Both the position numbers and the translations under genes were made by a program. Positions 1 through 11,033 of a stretch of 64,000 nucleotides of DNA are shown here, one piece after another. The stretch's first letter is position 1. Every line of letters starts with the position of its first letter. Below the pieces are notes generated by a model. It worked only from the letters and a program-made list of their open reading frames with translations, made no database searches and had not been told where the DNA came from. Source of the stretch: Pristionchus mayeri (lineage: Eukaryota; Nematoda; Chromadorea; Rhabditida; Neodiplogasteridae); NCBI GenBank assembly GCA_036245805.1, contig BTRK01000006.1, forward strand, positions 1-64,000, read 5' to 3'.

Positions 1-3000
1 CTAAGCCTAGAGCCTAAGCCTAAGCCTAAGCCTAAGCCTAAGCCTAAGCCTAAGCCTAAGCCTAAGCCTAAGCCTAAGCCTAAGCCTAAGCCTAAGCCTA
101 AGCCTAAGCCTAAGCCTAAGCCTAAGCCTAAGCCTAAGCCTAAGCCTAAGCCTAAGCCTAAGCCTAAGCCTAAGCCTAAGCCTAAGCCTAAGCCTAAGCC
201 TAAGCCTAAGCCTAAGCCTAAGCCTAAGCCTAAGCCTAAGCCTAAGCCTAAGCCTAAGCCTAAGCCTAAGCCTAAGCCTAAGCCTAAGCCTAAGCCTAAG
301 CCTAAGCCTAAGCCTAAGCCTAAGCCTAAGCCTAAGCCTAAGCCTAAGCCTAAGCCTAAGCCTAAGCCTAAGCCTAAGCCTAAGCCTAAGCCTAAGCCTA
401 AGCCTAAGCCTAAGCCTAAGCCTAAGCCTAAGCCTAAGCCTAAGCCTAAGCCTAAGCCTAAGCCTAAGCCTAAGCCTAAGCCTAAGCCTAAGCCTAAGCC
501 TAAGCCTAAGCCTAAGCCTAAGCCTAAGCCTAAGCCTAAGCCTAAGCCTAAGCCTAAGCCTAAGCCTAAGCCTAAGCCTAAGCCTAAGCCTAAGCCTAAG
601 CCTAAGCCTAAGCCTAAGCCTAAGCCTAAGCCTAAGCCTAAGCCTAAGCCTAAGCCTAAGCCTAAGCCTAAGCCTAAGCCTAAGCCTAAGCCTAAGCCTA
701 AGCCTAAGCCTAAGCCTAAGCCTAAGCCTAAGCCTAAGCCTAAGCCTAAGCCTAAGCCTAAGCCTAAGCCTAAGCCTAAGCCTAAGCCTAAGCCTAAGCC
801 TAAGCCTAAGCCTAAGCCTAAGCCTAAGCCTAAGCCTAAGCCTAAGCCTAAGCCTAAGCCTAAGCCTAAGCCTAAGCCTAAGCCTAAGCCTAAGCCTAAG
901 CCTAAGCCTAAGCCTAAGCCTAAGCCTAAGCCTAAGCCTAAGCCTAAGCCTAAGCCTAAGCCTAAGCCTAAGCCTAAGCCTAAGCCTAAGCCTAAGCCTA
1001 AGCCTAAGCCTAAGCCTAAGCCTAAGCCTAAGCCTAAGCCTAAGCCTAAGCCTAAGCCTAAGCCTAAGCCTAAGCCTAAGCCTAAGCCTAAGCCTAAGCC
1101 TAAGCCTAAGCCTAAGCCTAAGCCTAAGCCTAAGCCTAAGCCTAAGCCTAAGCCTAAGCCTAAGCCTAAGCCTAAGCCTAAGCCTAAGCCTAAGCCTAAG
1201 CCTAAGCCTAAGCCTAAGCCTAAGCCTAAGCCTAAGCCTAAGCCTAAGCCTAAGCCTAAGCCTAAGCCTAAGCCTAAGCCTAAGCCTAAGCCTAAGCCTA
1301 AGCCTAAGCCTAAGCCTAAGCCTAAGCCTAAGCCTAAGCCTAAGCCTAAGCCTAAGCCTAAGCCTAAGCCTAAGCCTAAGCCTAAGCCTAAGCCTAAGCC
1401 TAAGCCTAAGCCTAAGCCTAAGCCTAAGCCTAAGCCTAAGCCTAAGCCTAAGCCTAAGCCTAAGCCTAAGCCTAAGCCTAAGCCTAAGCCTAAGCCTAAG
1501 CCTAAGCCTAAGCCTAAGCCTAAGCCTAAGCCTAAGCCTAAGCCTAAGCCTAAGCCTAAGCCTAAGCCTAAGCCTAAGCCTAAGCCTAAGCCTAAGCCTA
1601 AGCCTAAGCCTAAGCCTAAGCCTAAGCCTAAGCCTAAGCCTAAGCCTAAGCCTAAGCCTAAGCCTAAGCCTAAGCCTAAGCCTAAGCCTAAGCCTAAGCC
1701 TAAGCCTAAGCCTAAGCCTAAGCCTAAGCCTAAGCCTAAGCCTAAGCCTAAGCCTAAGCCTAAGCCTAAGCCTAAGCCTAAGCCTAAGCCTAAGCCTAAG
1801 CCTAAGCCTAAGCCTAAGCCTAAGCCTAAGCCTAAGCCTAAGCCTAAGCCTAAGCCTAAGCCTAAGCCTAAGCCTAAGCCTAAGCCTAAGCCTAAGCCTA
1901 AGCCTAAGCCTAAGCCTAAGCCTAAGCCTAAGCCTAAGCCTAAGCCTAAGCCTAAGCCTAAGCCTAAGCCTAAGCCTAAGCCTAAGCCTAAGCCTAAGCC
2001 TAAGCCTAAGCCTAAGCCTAAGCCTAAGCCTAAGCCTAAGCCTAAGCCTAAGCCTAAGCCTAAGCCTAAGCCTAAGCCTAAGCCTAAGCCTAAGCCTAAG
2101 CCTAAGCCTAAGCCTAAGCCTAAGCCTAAGCCTAAGCCTAAGCCTAAGCCTAAGCCTAAGCCTAAGCCTAAGCCTAAGCCTAAGCCTAAGCCTAAGCCTA
2201 AGCCTAAGCCTAAGCCTAAGCCTAAGCCTAAGCCTAAGCCTAAGCCTAAGCCTAAGCCTAAGCCTAAGCCTAAGCCTAAGCCTAAGCCTAAGCCTAAGCC
2301 TAAGCCTAAGCCTAAGCCTAAGCCTAAGCCTAAGCCTAAGCCTAAGCCTAAGCCTAAGCCTAAGCCTAAGCCTAAGCCTAAGCCTAAGCCTAAGCCTAAG
2401 CCTAAGCCTAAGCCTAAGCCTAAGCCTAAGCCTAAGCCTAAGCCTAAGCCTAAGCCTAAGCCTAAGCCTAAGCCTAAGCCTAAGCCTAAGCCTAAGCCTA
2501 AGCCTAAGCCTAAGCCTAAGCCTAAGCCTAAGCCTAAGCCTAAGCCTAAGCCTAAGCCTAAGCCTAAGCCTAAGCCTAAGCCTAAGCCTAAGCCTAAGCC
2601 TAAGCCTAAGCCTAAGCCTAAGCCTAAGCCTAAGCCTAAGCCTAAGCCTAAGCCTAAGCCTAAGCCTAAGCCTAAGCCTAAGCCTAAGCCTAAGCCTAAG
2701 CCTAAGCCTAAGCCTAAGCCTAAGCCTAAGCCTAAGCCTAAGCCTAAGCCTAAGCCTAAGCCTAAGCCTAAGCCTAAGCCTAAGCCTAAGCCTAAGCCTA
2801 AGCCTAAGCCTAAGCCTAAGCCTAAGCCTAAGCCTAAGCCTAAGCCTAAGCCTAAGCCTAAGCCTAAGCCTAAGCCTAAGCCTAAGCCTAAGCCTAAGCC
2901 TAAGCCTAAGCCTAAGCCTAAGCCTAAGCCTAAGCCTAAGCCTAAGCCTAAGCCTAAGCCTAAGCCTAAGCCTAAGCCTAAGCCTAAGCCTAAGCCTAAG

Positions 3001-5907
3001 CCTAAGCCTAAGCCTAAGCCTAAGCCTAAGCCTAAGCCTAAGCCTAAGCCTAAGCCTAAGCCTAAGCCTAAGCCTAAGCCTAAGCCTAAGCCTAAGCCTA
3101 AGCCTAAGCCTAAGCCTAAGCCTAAGCCTAAGCCTAAGCCTAAGCCTAAGCCTAAGCCTAAGCCTAAGCCTAAGCCTAAGCCTAAGCCTAAGCCTAAGCC
3201 TAAGCCTAAGCCTAAGCCTAAGCCTAAGCCTAAGCCTAAGCCTAAGCCTAAGCCTAAGCCTAAGCCTAAGCCTAAGCCTAAGCCTAAGCCTAAGCCTAAG
3301 CCTAAGCCTAAGCCTAAGCCTAAGCCTAAGCCTAAGCCTAAGCCTAAGCCTAAGCCTAAGCCTAAGCCTAAGCCTAAGCCTAAGCCTAAGCCTAAGCCTA
3401 AGCCTAAGCCTAAGCCTAAGCCTAAGCCTAAGCCTAAGCCTAAGCCTAAGCCTAAGCCTAAGCCTAAGCCTAAGCCTAAGCCTAAGCCTAAGCCTAAGCC
3501 TAAGCCTAAGCCTAAGCCTAAGCCTAAGCCTAAGCCTAAGCCTAAGCCTAAGCCTAAGCCTAAGCCTAAGCCTAAGCCTAAGCCTAAGCCTAAGCCTAAG
3601 CCTAAGCCTAAGCCTAAGCCTAAGCCTAAGCCTAAGCCTAAGCCTAAGCCTAAGCCTAAGCCTAAGCCTAAGCCTAAGCCTAAGCCTAAGCCTAAGCCTA
3701 AGCCTAAGCCTAAGCCTAAGCCTAAGCCTAAGCCTAAGCCTAAGCCTAAGCCTAAGCCTAAGCCTAAGCCTAAGCCTAAGCCTAAGCCTAAGCCTAAGCC
3801 TAAGCCTAAGCCTAAGCCTAAGCCTAAGCCTAAGCCTAAGCCTAAGCCTAAGCCTAAGCCTAAGCCTAAGCCTAAGCCTAAGCCTAAGCCTAAGCCTAAG
3901 CCTAAGCCTAAGCCTAAGCCTAAGCCTAAGCCTAAGCCTAAGCCTAAGCCTAAGCCTAAGCCTAAGCCTAAGCCTAAGCCTAAGCCTAAGCCTAAGCCTA
4001 AGCCTAAGCCTAAGCCTAAGCCTAAGCCTAAGCCTAAGCCTAAGCCTAAGCCTAAGCCTAAGCCTAAGCCTAAGCCTAAGCCTAAGCCTAAGCCTAAGCC
4101 TAAGCCTAAGCCTAAGCCTAAGCCTAAGCCTAAGCCTAAGCCTAAGCCTAAGCCTAAGCCTAAGCCTAAGCCTAAGCCTAAGCCTAAGCCTAAGCCTAAG
4201 CCTAAGCCTAAGCCTAAGCCTAAGCCTAAGCCTAAGCCTAAGCCTAAGCCTAAGCCTAAGCCTAAGCCTAAGCCTAAGCCTAAGCCTAAGCCTAAGCCTA
4301 AGCCTAAGCCTAAGCCTAAGCCTAAGCCTAAGCCTAAGCCTAAGCCTAAGCCTAAGCCTAAGCCTAAGCCTAAGCCTAAGCCTAAGCCTAAGCCTAAGCC
4401 TAAGCCTAAGCCTAAGCCTAAGCCTAAGCCTAAGCCTAAGCCTAAGCCTAAGCCTAAGCCTAAGCCTAAGCCTAAGCCTAAGCCTAAGCCTAAGCCTAAG
4501 CCTAAGCCTAAGCCTAAGCCTAAGCCTAAGCCTAAGCCTAAGCCTAAGCCTAAGCCTAAGCCTAAGCCTAAGCCTAAGCCTAAGCCTAAGCCTAAGCCTA
4601 AGCCTAAGCCTAAGCCTAAGCCTAAGCCTAAGCCTAAGCCTAAGCCTAAGCCTAAGCCTAAGCCTAAGCCTAAGCCTAAGCCTAAGCCTAAGCCTAAGCC
4701 TAAGCCTAAGCCTAAGCCTAAGCCTAAGCCTAAGCCTAAGCCTAAGCCTAAGCCTAAGCCTAAGCCTAAGCCTAAGCCTAAGCCTAAGCCTAAGCCTAAG
4801 CCTAAGCCTAAGCCTAAGCCTAAGCCTAAGCCTAAGCCTAAGCCTAAGCCTAAGCCTAAGCCTAAGCCTAAGCCTAAGCCTAAGCCTAAGCCTAAGCCTA
4901 AGCCTAAGCCTAAGCCTAAGCCTAAGCCTAAGCCTAAGCCTAAGCCTAAGCCTAAGCCTAAGCCTAAGCCTAAGCCTAAGCCTAAGCCTAAGCCTAAGCC
5001 TAAGCCTAAGCCTAAGCCTAAGCCTAAGCCTAAGCCTAAGCCTAAGCCTAAGCCTAAGCCTAAGCCTAAGCCTAAGCCTAAGCCTAAGCCTAAGCCTAAG
5101 CCTAAGCCTAAGCCTAAGCCTAAGCCTAAGCCTAAGCCTAAGCCTAAGCCTAAGCCTAAGCCTAAGCCTAAGCCTAAGCCTAAGCCTAAGCCTAAGCCTA
5201 AGCCTAAGCCTAAGCCTAAGCCTAAGCCTAAGCCTAAGCCTAAGCCTAAGCCTAAGCCTAAGCCTAAGCCTAAGCCTAAGCCTAAGCCTAAGCCTAAGCC
5301 TAAGCCTAAGCCTAAGCCTAAGCCTAAGCCTAAGCCTAAGCCTAAGCCTAAGCCTAAGCCTAAGCCTAAGCCTAAGCCTAAGCCTAAGCCTAAGCCTAAG
5401 CCTAAGCCTAAGCCTAAGCCTAAGCCTAAGCCTAAGCCTAAGCCTAAGCCTAAGCCTAAGCCTAAGCCTAAGCCTAAGCCTAAGCCTAAGCCTAAGCCTA
5501 AGCCTAAGCCTAAGCCTAAGCCTAAGCCTAAGCCTAAGCCTAAGCCTAAGCCTAAGCCTAAGCCTAAGCCTAAGCCTAAGCCTAAGCCTAAGCCTAAGCC
5601 TAAGCCTAAGCCTAAGCCTAAGCCTAAGCCTAAGCCTAAGCCTAAGCCTAAGCCTAAGCCTAAGCCTAAGCCTAAGCCTAAGCCTAAGCCTAAGCCTAAG
5701 CCTAAGCCTAAGCCTAAGCCTAAGCCTAAGCCTAAGCCTAAGCCTAAGCCTAAGCCTAAGCCTAAGCCTAAGCCTAAGCCTAAGCCTAAGCCTAAGCCTA
5801 AGCCTAAGCCTAAGCCTAAGCCTAAGCCTAAGCCTAAGCCTAAGCCTAAGCCTAAGCCTAAGCCTAAGCCTAAGCCTAAGCCTAAGCCTAAGCCTAAGCC
5901 TAAGCCT
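1..5907. repeat. Telomere, TTAGGC array (left chromosome end)
   Basis: About 985 head-to-tail copies of the hexamer read CCTAAG on the + strand, that is TTAGGC toward the left end on the other strand. TTAGGC is the canonical nematode telomere repeat and the orientation fits a left end. The only variant unit I saw is near position 8-13 (CTAGAG). No degenerate proximal repeats precede the junction with unique sequence at about 5907. The very long open frame through this array on the - strand is a by-product of an 18-base-periodic repeat and is not a gene. Confidence 0.97.
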
Positions 5908-7053
5908 ATCGGGTGCCCACTCCCAACAACCAACACTGTGGCCACTCACCATCTGAAACATTACATATAGTTCTTTGTATTTTATACATAACAAGGAACG
6001 TGCCCTAAAGAGCTAAAAGAATATCATGTGGTATGTCAAAAAAAAAGATTATTCAGTTTAGAGAAAAAAACTTGAAGAGTCAATTGTGTGGTTCCAATGA
6101 ATGGATTTAACGTTTTTTAGAAGAGACAGTTTAATTAATTTCCTATTTTCGTAGAGTCCTTCTTTTAATTTAAAAATATAATATTAAGACAAAAATTCCG
6201 GATCTGTAGTTTTGTTGATTATTTTTCATTTTTTCAACCTTTCTTTCTAATTATGTCCATACAAGGGCAGAGATGTCTGCAGAGTATCAAAATCCGGGAT
6301 GATGCCCACTTTGCCACGAAACCGACAGGGTTAAAAAAGACTGGTACCTTAAAATTGTAAGAAGTATGGTGGGCAGAATACGAAAACCGGGAGGTTCTTG
6401 CTGCTAGCAACTATGCTGCCCAAGTTTGATTCTATCTCTATCGTGTAATCAGGTTGACTTCGTATCTCTCTTTCTATCCTAAAGCGATGTTAGGATGGCC
6501 AGCGGTTGTCAAATATTTACTCTTCAGGGAGCGGGGCGGAGATAGTTTGATTAAGCGTTGCTCCTAAGATTTCGGGATGCCTCCAATCAGTAGTGAATGG
6601 AGCATGTGCTTTTGGTATTATACATTTTCGAGGGTCTTCGTAATGACAGTGCATATCACTCCTCTCAAGAGAGAATCATTGACTCTGAGATCCTCGCAGC
6701 TGCAGCAGGCTGATACAAAGTTTGGTTAATGTCATTCGATTGAAAGGGTTTGGCATATATGTTATATCACAGGTATCACGAGTCGGTGGAGGAAGCCATG
6801 AACGATTTTTTTCAAAGATTTTTAATATTAGCCATATATTGATGGTATAAGGTACTAAGGACAAGAAATCGAAGGAACCAGGTTATTTGTCCCAGAGCCG
6901 GCTTTTAGACATTTTCCGGTTTTTCTACCGACTATACTGTATTTCAGTCCGCAGAAGAGCTACAGGGATGGCGGAGGTCTTAAAAAATCGGGAAAAATAT
7001 GACAAATAACTTTACTGTTGACAACTTTCTGTTTGAACCAAAACTGATAGTTC
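5907..7053 (-). repeat. Subtelomeric inverted-duplication arm (left)
   Basis: This block is the reverse complement of 8125-9271 (positions sum to 15178), and equally of 11292-12438 in the second tandem unit. I saw no differences in the stretches compared. Its outer end is fused directly to the telomere with only about 3 bp shared at the junction (TAT). Its inner end stops at TGATAGTTC. It carries no exon of the BRICHOS gene, only the sequence upstream of it. Confidence 0.93.
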
Positions 7054-7076
7054 AAAACTGATAGTTCTGATAACTG
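7054..7076. other. Junction insertion with templated short repeat
   Basis: Between the inverted arm and the palindromic element lie 23 bases. They start with a second copy of AAAACTGATAGTTC, the last bases of the arm, and continue with TGATAACTG, a partial third echo. Short direct copies of flanking sequence at a breakpoint are typical of template-switching or polymerase-theta-type end joining. The mechanism is inferred. Confidence 0.7.
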
Positions 7077-7866
7077 ATAACACGGTATATATCAAAAAAA
7101 TGTTTAAAGGAGATCGGATTCAGTAGTTCACAAAAATTCGATTTTCAACACTCGGATTTTGGCATGTTTAGGGGAATGTAAAATGTCTTTATCAAATTGA
7201 ACATCCATTGGTCATATGCTGAGGTTCAAGTACAGTAGGCGGTCTATCAAAATTCATAGAACTCGGCCCTTGCAATCACTCAAAACATCTAGATATTCAC
7301 AATCGAATTTACGAAAATGAAAGATCCGAAAAACAAAACAAATCGATTCTACCCAGATTTCGCGAAAATCGATCAGATTTGAACATCAAAATTCATTTTT
7401 ACACCGCATAAGTCATCAAACACAATGATTTGCACAACACACCCCATTTGATATTTTTTGTTGTTTCAATGAGATGGAAATATTTTTTTCCAGAAACAAG
7501 CAATATAATTGTGTTCACTGAGAATTCATACTGTTATGGTCATAAAATAAATTTTGATGTCCAAATCTGATCGATTTTCGCGAAATCTGGGTAGAATCGA
7601 TTTGTTTTGTTTTTCGGATCTTTCATTTTCGTAAATTCGATTGTGAATATCTAGATGTTTTGAGTGATTGCAAGGGCCGAGTTCTATGAATTTTGATAGA
7701 CCGCCTACTGTACTTGAACCTCAGCATATGACCAATGGATGTTCAATTTGATAAAGACATTTTACATTCCCCTAAACATGCCAAAATCCGAGTGTTGAAA
7801 ATCGAATTTTTGTGAACTACTGAATCCGATCTCCTTTAAACATTTTTTTGATATATACCGTGTTAT
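7077..7866. mobile_element. Foldback element (long terminal inverted repeats)
   Basis: The ends are inverted copies of each other over about 325 bp (7077-7400 against 7543-7866, positions summing to 14943), starting ATAACACGGTATATATC. A short unmatched loop of about 140 bp separates the arms. TA flanks ACACGG at both ends, so a TA target duplication is plausible. It has no coding capacity and fits a non-autonomous, MITE-like foldback transposon. Its right end abuts the first base of tandem unit 1. Confidence 0.8.
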
Positions 7867-8124
7867 ACAAAATGAAACAGCATAAAGCCGGTCGAAGTGC
7901 AACGTAAAATGTAGAATATTTCAAATATTTCCAATTCGTCACCTCGGTGTCTCACCTTTAACCGCGATTATCAAAAAATACGGTATAAAATTTTTCCTTC
8001 ATATTTTTTTCTAAGACACTTGAGAGATTACACTTTCATATTCCGCAATAAAAACCTCTGCGTTTTTACTGCGTGATACGGAAAATATTTATTTTTCAAT
8101 TCAAAATGTGGTTTTTCGATCCCA

Positions 8125-9271
8125 GAACTATCAGTTTTGGTTCAAACAGAAAGTTGTCAACAGTAAAGTTATTTGTCATATTTTTCCCGATTTTTTAAGA
8201 CCTCCGCCATCCCTGTAGCTCTTCTGCGGACTGAAATACAGTATAGTCGGTAGAAAAACCGGAAAATGTCTAAAAGCCGGCTCTGGGACAAATAACCTGG
8301 TTCCTTCGATTTCTTGTCCTTAGTACCTTATACCATCAATATATGGCTAATATTAAAAATCTTTGAAAAAAATCGTTCATGGCTTCCTCCACCGACTCGT
8401 GATACCTGTGATATAACATATATGCCAAACCCTTTCAATCGAATGACATTAACCAAACTTTGTATCAGCCTGCTGCAGCTGCGAGGATCTCAGAGTCAAT
8501 GATTCTCTCTTGAGAGGAGTGATATGCACTGTCATTACGAAGACCCTCGAAAATGTATAATACCAAAAGCACATGCTCCATTCACTACTGATTGGAGGCA
8601 TCCCGAAATCTTAGGAGCAACGCTTAATCAAACTATCTCCGCCCCGCTCCCTGAAGAGTAAATATTTGACAACCGCTGGCCATCCTAACATCGCTTTAGG
8701 ATAGAAAGAGAGATACGAAGTCAACCTGATTACACGATAGAGATAGAATCAAACTTGGGCAGCATAGTTGCTAGCAGCAAGAACCTCCCGGTTTTCGTAT
8801 TCTGCCCACCATACTTCTTACAATTTTAAGGTACCAGTCTTTTTTAACCCTGTCGGTTTCGTGGCAAAGTGGGCATCATCCCGGATTTTGATACTCTGCA
8901 GACATCTCTGCCCTTGTATGGACATAATTAGAAAGAAAGGTTGAAAAAATGAAAAATAATCAACAAAACTACAGATCCGGAATTTTTGTCTTAATATTAT
9001 ATTTTTAAATTAAAAGAAGGACTCTACGAAAATAGGAAATTAATTAAACTGTCTCTTCTAAAAAACGTTAAATCCATTCATTGGAACCACACAATTGACT
9101 CTTCAAGTTTTTTTCTCTAAACTGAATAATCTTTTTTTTTGACATACCACATGATATTCTTTTAGCTCTTTAGGGCACGTTCCTTGTTATGTATAAAATA
9201 CAAAGAACTATATGTAATGTTTCAGATGGTGAGTGGCCACAGTGTTGGTTGTTGGGAGTGGGCACCCGATA
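8125..9271 (+). repeat. Inverted-duplication arm (right)
   Basis: Partner of the 5907-7053 arm, and repeated once more in tandem unit 2 at 11292-12438. It contains a roughly 170-bp stretch (about 8760-8935) related to a dispersed repeat found at about 62776-62946. It also holds the motif CAGCCTGCTGCAGCTGC, the reverse complement of a motif seen in several other repeats of this window. No convincing coding sequence. Confidence 0.93.
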
Positions 9272-9682
9272 TCCGCACTATTTGCCCTATGGCTCTCTCG
9301 CTCTCACTCGGGAGTACCGCCCGTTTTGGTCACCCATCCCTTTCCAGTAGCTCCACTAACGCTCACCTTAAATTTCCCTTCCTTATCGCCAGATTCTGCA
9401 CTTCTCAATACATCTTCGCCCATTACCATAACGATCAATTAAGATTCGTGTCCGAATAACTTGAGCATTGATCAATTTCAAGATCGTGCCAATCGTCGCA
9501 TGAGTCGAGATGTCTCGGCAACCACTCACAACGCGCTTCCCCAGCTTGGACTCCGAACCAAAAGGGGGTGAGGTGTACGGTAGACGAGACATTCAGCAGA
9601 ATACGCATAAAGCAAATATATAGCAGCCGCACCACCTGCGTATCGCACTTTGACGAACACGGCGTCATCCGACTCGTGGTCG

Positions 9683-10977
9683 ATGGGCTCACACGACAAG
9701 AGGAAGTCGTGGACAGGACTAGTGGACTCGAACGAGAACCTGAGCAAGTATAGAGTCAACCACTATCCGAGAGTACATCAGGAAGTGATGCAACGACAAG
9801 TGAGTGAGAACTTCGCATGCTTAACAGGAACTAAATAAATGTGATGGCGCGAAGCTCCACCGCATTTGAGCCCAATTCCTCATGCTTGACAGTTATTGTC
9901 TTTTTTAAAAAAAGATTTCAGTGCATAGAACTCTCTTGGAAACTTTTTTTATTGCAAGGAATATCTTCGGCCTTTCCAGACATACTTCGGTTCAGCGTGC
10001 CAACTCGGTCAAGTTTCATCGGCGCCACTGGCGGCTCATCGTGGAAATGCGTCCATGACTAATATGAGTGATATCGTCACTTTCGCGATGGTCAGTTGCC
10101 TGACGATAGCTTAAGATAGATTTCATGTATCAATTTCATAGCTTTAACCTTCATTGGTAATACTTACATAAATGTATTCCACTATTTTCTCTGTTCGTAT
10201 TTGAACACTCCTTCCACTTTACCCCTCACCTCTTGTCACGGGCAACTCATGTTTGTTTGCATAGACTGGGTGACCCCCTCTGACAGCCGGTGAGGTGAAG
10301 CTCTATCGACTACTGGGCACTTGGGTGCGAGAGAAACAATCACCCCCGTTAGAAACTTTTGGCCCAAGATGACGCTTTCATTTCCAGCCAAAGGGACCAT
10401 ATCCATTACATGCGGACCCAGCGTTTATTCCCGCATCTGGAGGCGGGTCCTATCCACCATCCGAGTCTATTGCACCCCTACCGCAGCCCGATCATCGACC
10501 TGACGTTCCGGCGCCATCCAAACGCAACCGGTTGCAAGAATGGAAGACTTGGTGCGTGAATTCAACACATCACGAAACTTTTAATTAAGCACATCGAAAA
10601 TAATATAGATAGCGGAACAATGGAATAATTGCTGCAGGTGTTGCCGTCCCAGAATGACCATGATGTTCTTCGTGGCTATTTCGCTGCTCATTATCGCTGC
10701 CATTATTGTCATCGTAGTCACGCAAGTTCATAATATACCAACGGTGAGTTATTTTCTCCGCTGTAATAAGGCGTTCAGAGTTATCTAATATCTTGCCAAT
10801 AGTTCTCTCATTTAGACACTATCTATGATGTGGCAAGCACCGGCCGCTTATCGCGGTGGACAGGCTGCAGCAAGCCAAATAGATGTGAATGGTGAAAGCA
10901 CAGACCGTATTCGCTTTCAAATGAGAGGCGCAGCACCATTCAAAGGCAATTTCATAGCATATTATGATTTTAAAACG
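9683..10977 (+). pseudogene. Truncated copy of BRICHOS-like gene (exons 1-4)
   Basis: Exact counterparts of the first four coding exons of the gene at 12850-21223 lie at 9683-9799, 10388-10551, 10638-10743 and 10816-10977. They encode the cytoplasmic N-terminus, the membrane segment and the start of the lumenal domain, ending at YYDFKT. The next acceptor is broken by the duplication junction and the following sequence is the start of tandem unit 2. Read-through of the intron-4 donor would stop almost at once (GTG AGT TAA). Any product would lack the cysteine-bearing half of the BRICHOS domain. It could still be transcribed, because the upstream sequence is duplicated with it. Confidence 0.8.
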
Positions 10978-11033
10978 GTGAGTTAAGTACATATTTTTCA
11001 TACGTCGATTGAAAAAATGTTAATTTATCTTCA

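Larger units (their letters stand above)
7867..11033 (+). repeat. Tandem unit 1 (3,167 bp)
   Basis: It repeats at an offset of 3,167 bp as 11034-14200. All stretches I compared are identical. It begins ACAAAATGAAACAGC and ends TTAATTTATCTTCA. The unit holds about 1.8 kb upstream of the BRICHOS gene plus its first four coding exons and introns. Its right boundary falls within the 3' splice site of intron 4 (CTTCA, with the G cut off), so this copy cannot splice to exon 5. Confidence 0.95.

Noticed and set aside
7..5994. Very long open frame encoding alternating Arg-Leu through the telomere
   Set aside because: The hexamer repeat has no stop in this frame, so any length would stay open. It is telomere, not a gene.
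6676..6864. 62-codon ORF present three times (6676-6864, 8314-8502, 11481-11669)
   Set aside because: It recurs only because the DNA block is triplicated. No family, no splice context and no sign of coding constraint.
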